DNA from: Branchiostoma floridae | Lineage: Eukaryota; Chordata; Leptocardii; Amphioxiformes; Branchiostomatidae | NCBI RefSeq assembly: GCF_000003815.2 | Contig: NC_049987.1 | Coordinates: forward strand, 2,543,896 to 2,575,415 | Length of the DNA: 31,520 nucleotides | Direction: 5' to 3' | The notes under the pieces: generated by a model | Databases searched by the model: none | The model's input: the letters and a program-made list of their open reading frames with translations, nothing else | Told to the model about the DNA's origin: nothing | Position numbers and translations under genes: made by a program | In this document: positions 20,799-30,154 of the stretch, in pieces | Layout: each line of letters begins with the position of its first letter | How positions within the stretch are numbered: the first letter of the stretch is position 1

Positions 20799-20911
20799 AA
20801 GCAGAGGTCGTGTCGCGGAGATAGTAGTGGTCCGGACTTTTACTGAAGTAGGAAAAGTAGAGGCCAGTAAAAATCCCGACCACTACTATATCCACGACCC
20901 GACCTTTGCTT
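20799..20911. mobile_element. Foldback element, 47-bp arms
   Basis: The left arm 20799-20845 (AAGCAGAGGTCG…TTTTACTG) and right arm 20865-20911 (CAGTAAAA…GACCTTTGCTT) pair at 41 of 47 positions around a 19-nt loop. No clear target duplication. Translation of this region gives a peptide with RTFTE and HYYIH that superficially resembles the NOX exon 2; the palindrome explains the sequence better. Confidence 0.8.
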
Positions 20912-22009
20912 CAGGGGTAAGTCTCTATCGCCAAACCTCTAGATCTGTTCGTAAAAGAGGGAAACACACTTTAATATCGAGAAGGGTATAGGGCATCTGG
21001 GTATAGGGTGTGCTTGGCCAAAGCGTACTTGAAAAACTTCGTGATGTAATTCGCATGCACTCTGTATGCTTTATTTCTTATCTAGCCTGCATGGTATCCA
21101 GCTCCTCTGTCCTCTCTATATACATAAATATGATCATATATTTGCTTCACCTCCATTCAGGATCACTATTTTGCTTTTAAATCTTGCGCCTTGCATTTCC
21201 GCAACTTGACATATTGACTTGAACCAGACGCCTGACCACCGATACTGTACCCGCGGTGTAGTGTTAAGATCAGAAATTTCACTTGCCACATTTGTTTCAA
21301 GTCAGGGCCACGAGTATGTATTGTTACCTACATGTAGACTGAGCCTAACTATAGACATTGACACCCTGCTCATGGCTTTTCTTTATTCAACACTATCTAT
21401 AAACGTTACATCATTTGGGGGTAGGGTGCCAAGGGGAAATATCTTTTCTCTTGAAATCGTAGAACCCACAAATTGTAGAAAAAGTGGGGCTTTTCGTCTC
21501 CGTCTACTTCCAAAAAAAGAAGAAGTCAAACCCAACCTGTTTAGAAATAGCCAACACTAGTATCCGAATAGAATATTGTTTATAACTGTTCATTGTTACT
21601 TGTATATATCTCATATGTTTATACCATGTACTTAAAATTAGCCCTCGGGCATAAACTTGCAAGTAAACTTCTATTATTATCATCCATATAATCAAAATAG
21701 CATGGCCTAATTGGAACTAGAGGACTGCCATAAGTCGAAGATCAAGTAACTTCCGGTACCGGTCTTTAGTGCAAGCAGGCTCTCTTCAAACTTCTGGTAG
21801 CAAGCTTTTGACACGACCTTGACAAAGACCTCTCTCCGCGGGAAGTCATTTGTTCAACAAACTACCCTCTTTTGTGGCGTGGATCAAATTTGACACATCA
21901 TTTCCCGATTTGATAACAATTTGCTATTTATAATTCTAATATATTCTAATGTTTACTTTGCGTCTGTTTCAAGCCATAGGAGGAGCCGAGACGGAAGCCG
22001 GTCAATCAG
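20912..22009. other. Intergenic
   Basis: AT-rich sequence without recognisable genes or elements; GC content rises toward 22000. Confidence 0.5.
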
Positions 22010-22229
22010 CAGCCTGGTAACCATACCACCGGGAGTTCGACGCTATCTCCACGGTGATTGGACATAGCCCGCCCGCCTAGTTCATTACCTCACCCCGGGA
22101 AGATTTTACGGGGTACCGCACTTCTTCAAAGACCAGCAAGACAGACTGAGAGAAAGAGGCCTTTGCATAGCAGACTGGACCGGTGAAACAACAGCCTGGC
22201 AATTGTGGAGAACGGTGACCAAGCCGGCC
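22010..22229 (+). repeat. Dispersed repeat B, copy 1
   Basis: AGCCTGGTAACCATACCACC, an identical core of GCCCGCCCGCCTAGTTCATT, GCAGACTGG and GGTGACC recur in order at 25391-25615. It lies immediately upstream of the NOX-like first exon, so it may form part of its promoter or 5' UTR. Confidence 0.6.
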
Positions 22230-22401
22230 TTTCTGTAGGCACGGAGTAATTTAATCCAGACTTGTTTTACCCCGAGTGTCTCAGCCACCGCAGACTGCCG
22301 CAGTGAGCTTGGCTGTTGGCGGCGGGGTAGCCTGGAGGGAACCGGGGCACTACATCGTTCCTGGGCGCGGCTCTGTCTGGAAGAAAGTCCGAGAAGAGGC
22401 C

Positions 22402-22458
22402 ATGGTCAGATCGGCCCGTAACTGGGCTGCAAACGATGCACCTACGTACTTCGCTCTG
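22402..22458 (+). CDS. NOX4-like coding exon 1
   Basis: Nineteen codons from ATG at 22402 to CTG|GTAAGC, phase 0. The preceding 130 bp is GC-rich and probably 5' UTR. Confidence 0.7.
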
Positions 22459-23123
22459 GTAAGCCAGCAACATACATTTCTTTTTACTACTTAGGTTAGG
22501 AAATACTGTGTTTTCAAGATAATTGTCATAATGTCAGCATACGCTCTTGTTGCAGCCTTCTTGCTCATGGTCTAAGTGTTACACTCCAATTTGCTTTGTT
22601 CTCTTCAACCTTTAAACCACCACGTAAAATCATGGTAAAATACATGATGTTTATTGTAAGGTTTAGAGCCGCCCAGTTCGTTTAATCTTGATTTTGATGG
22701 ACTTCCTGCAGTGCCACACACAGGAAACAATCACCAGAAACTAGCCTGGATGTCGGACTGTTTCCATCCGGGCGTTAACAAACCAGCTTCTCGGTTCAAG
22801 AAGGGCTCACTTGCCCCAGACGAACTTTTAGTTTTACCGGGCACACGACACGCCCTCCGTCTAAAGTGAGGGACTACCCAATTGCAACATAGAACAGTGT
22901 CTGTCGGGCACGCGAGCACTGGAGCCTACGAGCTGGTTTTTGAAAGCCACAGAAATATGTCTGACACCCAGGCTATATCTCTTGGTACTTACTAGCACCA
23001 TGACATTTTCTTTGTTTTTCTCGTCAGCTCTTGTGGCTTGCTGCCAACATACTGGTCTTCCACCGTACCTTCACCGAATACATGTATGAGCCTAGGTACT
23101 ACTACCTACACGAGATGCTGGGG
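22402..23123 (+). CDS. NOX4-like NADPH oxidase, first two coding exons, partial
   Basis: NOX enzymes are six-helix membrane flavocytochromes that move electrons from NADPH to oxygen; NOX4 is the constitutively active branch (established knowledge). Exon 1 (22402-22458, 19 codons) reads MVRSARNWAANDAPTYFAL with donor CTG|GTAAGC. Exon 2 (23028-23123, 32 codons) reads LLWLAANILVFHRTF and then YYYLHEMLG, with acceptor ctcgtcag and donor GGG|GTGAGT. The NW-AN start, the WL-N-L-F helix and the P-YYYLH-MLG end follow NOX4 rather than NOX2 or NOX5. The 96-nt exon 2 in phase 0 fits the NOX gene structure as I recall it. The start is the Met aligned with other NOX4 proteins; an in-frame Met at 22276 exists but would add an atypical 42-residue extension. 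Heme and NADPH sites lie in later exons not seen here. Confidence 0.75.
22459..23027 (+). other. NOX4-like intron 1
   Basis: 569 bp. An AGCCTGGATGTCGGACTG stretch at about 22744 is a fragment of the common AGCCTGGAT repeat ends. Otherwise unremarkable. Confidence 0.6.
23028..23123 (+). CDS. NOX4-like coding exon 2 (first transmembrane helix)
   Basis: 96 nt, phase 0 at both ends, after the pyrimidine-rich acceptor tttctcgtcag. It encodes a hydrophobic helix (LLWLAANILVF) followed by a loop ending YYYLHEMLG. Confidence 0.8.
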
Positions 23124-23160
23124 GTGAGTACACAAAGCTAGAACTACAGATTTTTAAATT

Positions 23161-23389
23161 ACTGTAAATGTGGAAATTTCTGCGATGGTTTAATGCTTGT
23201 GATTTTTGCCGTGGCCTCTATAATAGCTTCACCGCGATGTCAAAACCACCGCGACAAATACTTGTAATTGTACACTGCCTTCTTCCTGGCTAAGCTATTG
23301 TTTCAAACTGCGAAATTAAAACCACCGCGAACGATCAATTTTACTCACAGTGAAATGATATCCCCGTGAAATTACAGGCATTTACAGTA
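23161..23389. mobile_element. ACTGTAAATGC element, copy 5 (diverged)
   Basis: ACTGTAAATGTGGAAATTTC at the left and GCATTTACAGTA at the right, with ACCACCGCGA blocks inside. The most diverged of the five copies, lying 37 bp after the NOX-like exon 2 donor. Confidence 0.85.
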
Positions 23390-23623
23390 TTCTTTGATGG
23401 GTGCCTTTTATGAAAATGTGGTCTGTCTACAATACCAAAATAATTTACAATGTGTGAATGATTTAGAAACAATGTCAATGGTCTAGTGCTGTTGATTTCT
23501 TGCAAGTCCGACCGGTGACTTTGAATTCCCGGTGCGGCCTTCGCCCTTTCACCGTAGTGGGCACAGACGGCTCGGATCGGTTATTTGATACCGTTCATTA
23601 GCAAACGGTAGATCTCAGAACCT

Positions 23624-23860
23624 TAGGCCGAGGGAAAAATATGTCTTGTTTCCTGTTACCCGACTGACCCCTACTAAGCTTTTGGGGGTCCAGTCCAAAA
23701 TAAAATCTTCGACATAGAATAATGAATGACGAAAACATTGTAGAATATTTTCCAACACATGCTTCTCATCTGTTTGAATAGGAAAAGTGATATGAACTGT
23801 TTTGACTGAACCTAGCTTTATGGTGACACCCGCATAAAATATAACGTTGAAAATACATTT
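23624..23860 (+). repeat. Dispersed repeat A, copy 2
   Basis: Matches 19741-20098 in blocks and order, without the GATT expansion. Same orientation. Confidence 0.5.
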
Positions 23861-24858
23861 GTAGTACTAGTAGTGTAATTATGCGTTACAGTTCTACATT
23901 GTCAGACTATCTAATAACTGTTGGATCACACACACTGTGACCTAAAAAGAAAATTTAAAAAGAAAAGAAAATAAATGCCTTCTCTGTTTCCTTCAGGACT
24001 GTGGTCAGAAACACAAAACATTTTTACTTCGCCTTCAACACCCGAATTTCTTCCATTCATCCATCCATTCAGAGATCCCAGACAGTTTCTTGGCTGTATT
24101 AGAAAACTTACCGTGGTACCGTTCTTTTTTTCTTTGTTCAGCCTTGTTCGTGTTTGTTATTGCAGCTCGCCTACCCCCTCAGTTGGGGTGTAAAAGGAAT
24201 AATTGAGAAACAAAAAGCGCATTCTTACAGCACTCTGTCTTCAGTTTACATTCAAAATTTCGGTGACCTTGACTGGCTGAAATGTTAGGCCGGGTTTGGT
24301 TTTGTCGGCGTTTATTACATTCTTTTTAAATCCAATATTGCCCAGATTTGTTTTCATAGTTTCACCGTCTCAAGTTCCTGTGCTGGACTGCTCTGAATGT
24401 ATGATTATGAATGTGCATTTTATAACTGTAAGCTATACTAAGCACACATGTGCAATAAAGCCATTTTATTAAAGGCTTTCATTATTATTCATTTATGAAC
24501 AAAGTTTAGAACCGAGAGGAAAGAGACCAGAGGGTTGGCATAAGGCCATGTAAACTGGTACCCCCTAAATCAATACAAGCGTGTGAATAAAAGTAGTTTT
24601 CCAAAAAGTTGCTTTTGTTATGAAGATCCTCAAACGCGGAACATTAATATAACTTCAAGAAACATGTACAGTAACAGAGAAACAAGCTTTTGTTGGTCTG
24701 GATTCCAGACTATTTTCAGGACCCACACTCTTCGGCTACATTGCCAACTTTAGTCCCAAAGAATACACTCAAGACCCTTCTGATGAAGGTGTTTGTGGTA
24801 ACATTTCCTGAGGAGCACGTTGGTTCTGTAGCCGATAGCTAGCCTAGCTGTGTTTACC
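23861..24858. other. Probable NOX4-like intron 2 or intergenic
   Basis: A TGCAATAAAG at 24451-24460 could be a polyadenylation signal on the plus strand, perhaps of a retroelement, but no upstream coding sequence supports a gene. A CTGGATTCCAGACTA fragment lies at about 24698. Nothing else seen. Confidence 0.4.
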
Positions 24859-25123
24859 TAATCTCCAAGCAGATCCTACAGTAGCATAAGATAGTATCAA
24901 AAGCTGGCATAGGAGTGAAACCGGCCCTGGTAGCGAAACACTAGTCCCTACGGTGCCTTAGATATAGTATCAAAGCTGACCAAGGAGTAAAGCCGGCCAA
25001 ATGGAGTCAAACGGGCACCGGCACCGGTTTGAGACTAGCGAAACACACTCCTAGGCCAGCTTCACTCCTCTGCCAGCTTTTGATACTATCCAGTATGCTA
25101 CCGTAGGATCTGCTTGGAGATTA
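24859..25123. mobile_element. TIR element with TAATCTCCAAG ends, 265 bp
   Basis: The left end TAATCTCCAAGCAGATCCTA pairs with the right end TAGGATCTGCTTGGAGATTA. Pairing extends through GATAGTATCAAAAGCTGGC and GCCAGCTTTTGATACTATC. The flanks GTGTTTACC (24850-24858) and GTGTTCACC (25124-25132) look like an 8/9-identical target duplication. Non-coding. Confidence 0.85.
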
Positions 25124-25273
25124 GTGTTCACCCTGGAAACCGTCCGGTATCCAGACTAATTTTGCTGGCTTGCGGTCCTGTCTTGACCGGACGGCCGGAC
25201 TTCCGTCCTTGAGCGCGGCTCCTGTAAACCGGGGAAACCCTGATATCTGATAACGGCTGTCTCGATGTCAAAT

Positions 25274-25309
25274 TAAGCCGTCTGTTTTTCTCTCCCAACA
25301 GACGGCTTA
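25274..25309. repeat. Perfect 13-bp hairpin
   Basis: TAAGCCGTCTGTT at 25274-25286 and AACAGACGGCTTA at 25297-25309, loop of 10. Possibly the core of a short element; no terminator role is expected in a eukaryote. Confidence 0.8.
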
Positions 25310-25390
25310 GTGTTCCCTACATGTGGTGTATCTAATCAACTTGATCTGACTCCTTCTGTACTTTGTTTTCACAAAGGAGCTCTGAGGCGA

Positions 25391-25615
25391 TAGCCTGGTA
25401 GCCATACCATCGGGAGCTTGTCGCTATCCCTACGGTGCTGGGAGCTAGCCCGCCCGCCTAGTTCATTAGCGCACGCCAGGAAGATTTAACGTTATCGCAA
25501 AGCTCTGGTGCCAGCTAACAAGACAAGCTGACAGAAACAGGCCGATACTTAACAGACTGGGTCGGGCAAAAGAGCCCTATTAGAAAGCCGACCTGAGAAG
25601 AATGGTGACCGGCCG
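25391..25615 (+). repeat. Dispersed repeat B, copy 2
   Basis: Same order of blocks as 22010-22229, about 3.4 kb away and in the same orientation. No NOX-like exon follows it. Confidence 0.6.
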
Positions 25616-25792
25616 CGGGCTATGAGACAAAGTCATTTGTTTGCGTACATGTGTGTCGTCATGTAATCTTCTATTTGTCTACACTGTTTGCGGGTGTCGA
25701 GCATTTTGACTCAAAATGATTAGCCTAGATGCCGGCTCTTTTCATTTCAATGTTTATTTACTTTACCAGAAAAGATATCTGGACTTAACTAC

Positions 25793-25839
25793 GCTCTCTC
25801 GGTCGCTTCGTTTTTGGATCGGGAAGTGACCGAGAGAGC
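25793..25839. repeat. 17-bp hairpin
   Basis: GCTCTCTCGGTCGCTTC at 25793-25809 pairs with GAAGTGACCGAGAGAGC at 25823-25839, 16 of 17 positions, loop of 13. Confidence 0.8.
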
Positions 25840-26080
25840 ATAATGATTTTATGCTGAAAATGACTACCGACTATACACGATGAAAAGGAAAACATCTTGT
25901 TTTTATTTACTTATTCCTAGTGGTGTACCTTAGATACCAAGTCATGTAGGGGAAGAGTTCAAGAAAGTGCGCCACTAGAAAGTTGAAGATGCACTAGATG
26001 TTTCAAATAATTTAAACAACAGGACTGGGCCGATTCCACACATCTGCTTTGAGATTTATAAGTCTCTAGTTCAGCCCTCT

Positions 26081-26190
26081 TTAATAGCCTGGATACCAGA
26101 CCCCAGCCCAATCTCAAAAAAATATCTATCGTGTAGGGACGCCGATAGATATTTTTGAGATCGGGCTGATGTCTCGTAACCAGGCTATAA
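26081..26190. mobile_element. 110-bp palindromic element with 8-bp target duplication
   Basis: The ends TTAATAGCCTGGATACCAGA and …CCAGGCTATAA are inverted repeats. Inner arms CAATCTCAAAAAAATATCTA and TAGATATTTTTGAGATCGG pair around a short loop. Perfect 8-bp duplications AGCCCTCT lie at 26073-26080 and 26191-26198. The duplication length suggests a hAT-type MITE. Confidence 0.88.
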
Positions 26191-26242
26191 AGCCCTCTGC
26201 GCTGGCGGAGGAGATGGCCCTGGAAACAGTCTGGCATCCAGA

Positions 26243-26425
26243 CTATAAACAGAGGGAAAAGCCTTGTGTTGTGTTGGAGACTGTACGTCGGATTCTCACA
26301 TCGCACTGCTTGTAGTGTTTAGACGCAGGGTTCAGACATCGGTCACAAATATTTAATCTGAATGCCTCCAAACTGTCCATCTCCTCCTCCTTCTCCGCCT
26401 CTTTGTTGTTATACCAATTTACCAT
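26243..26425 (-). CDS. Possible coding fragment, unrecognised
   Basis: From ATG 26425 the minus strand reads MVNWYNNKEAEKEEEMDS, then FRLNICDRCLNPASKHYKQC, and ends after about 60 codons. The CDRC…C spacing and charged start look more protein-like than neighbouring frames, and ACAACATGG is an acceptable start context. No family recognised, no partner exon found. It may be a retroelement fragment or chance. Confidence 0.2.
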   Translation of the reverse strand: MVNWYNNKEAEKEEEMDSLEAFRLNICDRCLNPASKHYKQCDVRIRRTVSNTTQGFSLCL

Positions 26426-27698
26426 GTTGTCACACTTGTCTGGATCTCTTTACAAGGAACACAGCCAAGATTTGTACCTGCGTAGGATTTGGAGTGCAAA
26501 ATGTTAGGGTTAAACATGTTAGTGGATCACGCAATTGAACTCCTGATTCCAAGTAGTTGATAACATAGAAGAACTTTATTGCATAAAAATTATACAAGAT
26601 ACAATGTATGGCAACAAGCATTGCACAAAGTACAAAATAGGGGTACAGAGTAAAGCTAAACGCCCTAGTTAACATAACAATAACTGAATAAGGGCTAACA
26701 TGACTGAGAGACCATGGTTGGAGTCCCGAGGTTACGACATACTAGTATCGTTTAGGACTGGGTCCCATTCGCAAGGATAAAAGAGAAATCTTTATTGACA
26801 CAACGTAACTATACTTACAGTACATATAAACGAGCATATATGAATATCTAAAGATATGAATAAGTCAATAAGTTGAGTTAAGCGTCGAATTGAAGACGTG
26901 CCTCTACCACGTTACAAGATACGGGGGGATGAAGGGATTGCAACCCTCGGTAAAATAGTACCCTGCAAAGAAATTTACGTACCATTAGACACTACAAGAT
27001 TTACAGCAACAACAATGCTCATTTTTGCCACACTAAGCACAAGAGGCCGAACTTTCCGAAAGCTTACGAGCATTTAATTTGTCATTTTAATGGTTTAGTC
27101 AGTCACATTTGTCAAATGGTATTAGTAGCTTCAGATCAGGCCATATAACTGAATGAATTCTTTGGACAGGCTCAGGTGGGTCTCATTCTAATGGTTATAC
27201 TTATAGCCAGACTGAATATCATACGACGAAACAACCCAACGACAAAGCATATGCTGGTATACACTTTTGAGGTGATTTATCTGGCTTCAGAGTCCAGACA
27301 GTTTATTCTCTGAGTACGCCTTTATATCTCTTGCTGGCCACAGATGTTTCGTTTTCAAATCCTGCCAGCAAACAAACATTTCTTCCGTTTCCAAACACAG
27401 ACGTGATAAACAATCCGGGTCAGTGACATGTGATCTGTGCACCAACTGTGCGAGTGTTGACTCTAGTTTAATCCCCGATATGGCGCCGTATATTTATGAT
27501 AACTCATAGAGGGTTTGTCTGTCAGACACCAAAACTTTGTCAAAAGGCGTCTCAGTTGAACAGTCGAGCGTTTTTGTAAAGCTTTTTTTGGAGGGCTGAA
27601 GACAAAATAAAATGCTTCAATTGAAGTAAACTTCGTAACTGTGAATATATGAAACCAACAGTGTAAATGACATGCTAGACCCTATATGTTGATTTATT
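26426..27698. other. No gene recognised
   Basis: A minus-strand AATAAA (26575-26580) inside GCAATAAAG could mark the 3' end of a retroelement. The rest is unassigned. Confidence 0.4.
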
Positions 27699-27940
27699 CA
27701 TACCTATAGATATCCATATATATATATATATATATATGTATATATCTTTATTGAGACACGACAAAAGTACAGCGACTTTCGTAAGGTCTATATGTATATT
27801 TTTAAACAGCTACTTACAGCACAACTTAACACACATATATGGATATCTATAGGTATGAGTGTGTTTAGTTGTACTGTAAGTAGTTGTTATACAATGTAGA
27901 CCTTACGAAAGTCACTGTACTTTTGTCGTGTCAGTAAAGA
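27699..27940. repeat. Compound inverted repeat
   Basis: Order: B (27699-27721), (TA)n, A (27745-27834), B' (27835-27857), A' (27859-27940). B' is the exact reverse complement of B (CATACCTATAGATATCC…). A' is the reverse complement of A with a few differences, sharing ACGACAAAAGTACAG, GACTTTCGTAAGGTCTA, CTACTTACAG and AACACAC. A and A' alone form a long hairpin with B' as loop. Confidence 0.85.
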
Positions 27941-28712
27941 TTATATATGAAAAGTGACGATCACGGAAGAGTGTATACCTCGATCATGTGTCATTTTGTG
28001 CTAGATTTAGCCTAAACAGGCTTACGCACAGTACGGCCCAGTACCCGTACCTAAAACTGGCACAACACGATTAAGATGCGTTGTGATGTAGGTGCGTATT
28101 CTGCATAAGACTGTGTATGAAAAATATTAATATGAACCTCATATGAACTTAACATACACGCTCGTGTGACTGCACTTATTAAAAGAAAGCCACAATCTTC
28201 CCCGCGAACCTCTGCTTGGAATGTAAGTTTTAACAGCCAACAGTAGACTTAGCTATTTGCACTTCAGTGAATCGTCGTTCAATCGCTGTCAGACATCCGA
28301 TTAAAAGGTCCTTCAAAACTTTCACATCGTACGCAAGAATGACTGAAAAGACAACAAATTACACAAAGCGTAACTGTTTTTCTTATTCTATGAAATTCGT
28401 CTATCGATCTGTCAAAACTTAGGACAAACCCAGCGAGATCAACCCCCCCCCCCCCCAGAGTAAGGGCATATATGCCAGTAGAACTGTAGTAAAGTAAAAT
28501 TTTGACTCCTCATCATGATCTCTAAGAAAACAATAGCCAGTGTTAGAACAGACGTACATTTGAAACAAGAGAGGCTACAGACGACACAAACTCCAATCTA
28601 TCAACGCCTTGGGGTAAAGAATGGCTCGGGTTAGCAGACTGTTGTAAATAAATACACGGCGCGTGTTTCTACAGAAATCAGCTGTTTCTACCGTGGCCGA
28701 CTGGGACAAAAT
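27941..28712. other. No gene recognised
   Basis: A 14-C run at 28443-28456 is the only notable item. Confidence 0.5.
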
Positions 28713-28944
28713 TATTCAAACACTTCCGAGCCCAGTTCCAATCGTGCCGCGGCAGATTCCAACACTTCCGAGCCCAGTTCCAAACGGCGCGGCAGATTCC
28801 AACACTTCCGAGCCCAGTTCCAAACGTGCCGCGGCAGGGTTTTCCAAACGTCCCGCGGCAGATTCCAACACTTCCGAGCCCAGTTCCAAACGTGCCGCGG
28901 CAGATTCCAACACTTCCGAGCCCAGTTCCAAACGTGCCGAGGCA
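28713..28944 (+). repeat. 42-bp minisatellite, about 5.5 copies
   Basis: The unit contains ACACTTCCGAGCCCAGTTCC followed by AAACGTGCCGCGGCAGATTCC. One copy is shortened (AACGGCGCGGCA) and one followed by a partial unit (GGGTTTTCCAAACGTCCCGC). 42 is a multiple of three, so several frames on both strands stay open (for example [14 protein letters not shown] on plus). This is not evidence of a gene. Confidence 0.95.
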
Positions 28945-30154
28945 TGGTGTCCAACCGTCGAACTGGGCTTTGCGCTCCCGAAACCAGGGCTCACTAAAAA
29001 GTGCATTACTTGTGGTAAGGCACTGTGATGGATATTTCTTTTCGATGTATCTTTTTTATTGCAAAACAATACAAGATGTATTTGTACAGCTGTGGATATG
29101 TATCTGTAAGGGTTTCCCAGCCATTGAAACAGATTGCAGCACAATGTAGACTTAGTCTGACACACTTTCATATCATGATTGTATTGTGACATTGACATTT
29201 GTTTTTATTGCTATGAGAAAAGGTAGAAACATGGCTGGTTCAATTTTTTTCATATGATTTGATTTCAATGTTAAAATACAAGTCCACTTAAAAGATACAG
29301 AGGAAGTCACTGTTTTTGTAGCTTGGTATCCAGACACTTTTTTTAAATCATAAGTGGAAATAAAAATTTGCAGAGAGGACAGAAGGGACTCAGGAGCTAT
29401 CGTACGGCTGGGTACCAGGCTACATTTAAAAAAATCTTGTTCTAAAATTTGTGTAAGTTAAATTAATAGAAACAAGTGACCGTAGGTAACATAGTCTGTG
29501 ACGTCGGTCTGGTATATGTTGGTTGTTTTGTCTTCTTTGGTGTGTGACGTTGTGCTTATATCCTATATGATTCTTTTCATGGTGTTAGATATATCGTTGT
29601 ATCTAAAGTTGCCTAATATTTCTGTGTCATGTGAATCTTACTAAACAGGTATGGATTGTGAGATAACATGTGGCCAAAGTCAAAAAGATATGGTGACGAT
29701 AAGTTACCGGATGGTCTACTCTAATACACAGGCACATTCACACACAGACACACCTACAAGACCGACAGGCAGACTAACAAACGCACCAAGTATTAACATG
29801 TTTCTGTTATGGACGTAATAAGTATGAAGCACGGAATAGGACCTTGATGTTTCTTAGTCGAAGTCCGGGAATATAATATGGCTAAACTTCATTTGGGACG
29901 AGAATTCTTACACGCTTCATTGCAAACGGCGACAGGAGGTATTTGATTGACAGGGTCATTAGTGGAACATTAGATGTCGGTTCCCATGTCCCACATACGA
30001 TAACACACAGCTGTTGATGATGAACTGTGCGATAAGTTTTTAACTAGTGTGAAGCCATAAGGTAGCATGACACAGTGTTAATGGGTGAATCCCGGGGTCC
30101 ATGATGCTGGTACATAAAGTAGTACGGATAAACTTGTTGAATAAGAGGTAGAAA
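28945..30154. other. No gene recognised; one TIR fragment
   Basis: 29319-29424 has GTAGCTTGGTATCCAGAC at the left and GCTGGGTACCAGGCTAC at the right, an inverted pair suggesting a 106-bp MITE without a visible target duplication. The rest is unassigned. Confidence 0.5.

Noticed and set aside
20785-20991. A NOX-like exon with RTFTE and HYYIH before a GTAAGT donor
   Set aside because: The sequence is a 113-bp inverted repeat with 41 of 47 paired arm positions; the likeness to exon 2 is short and needs gaps.
24451-24460. Polyadenylation signal of a plus-strand gene
   Set aside because: No coding exon was found upstream apart from the two NOX-like exons, whose protein is far from complete.
25959-26306. 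A 115-codon minus-strand frame
   Set aside because: Much of it is the 110-bp palindromic element.
28663-29198. Open frames of 107-160 codons over the minisatellite on both strands
   Set aside because: They come from a stop-free 42-bp unit and have no splice or family support.
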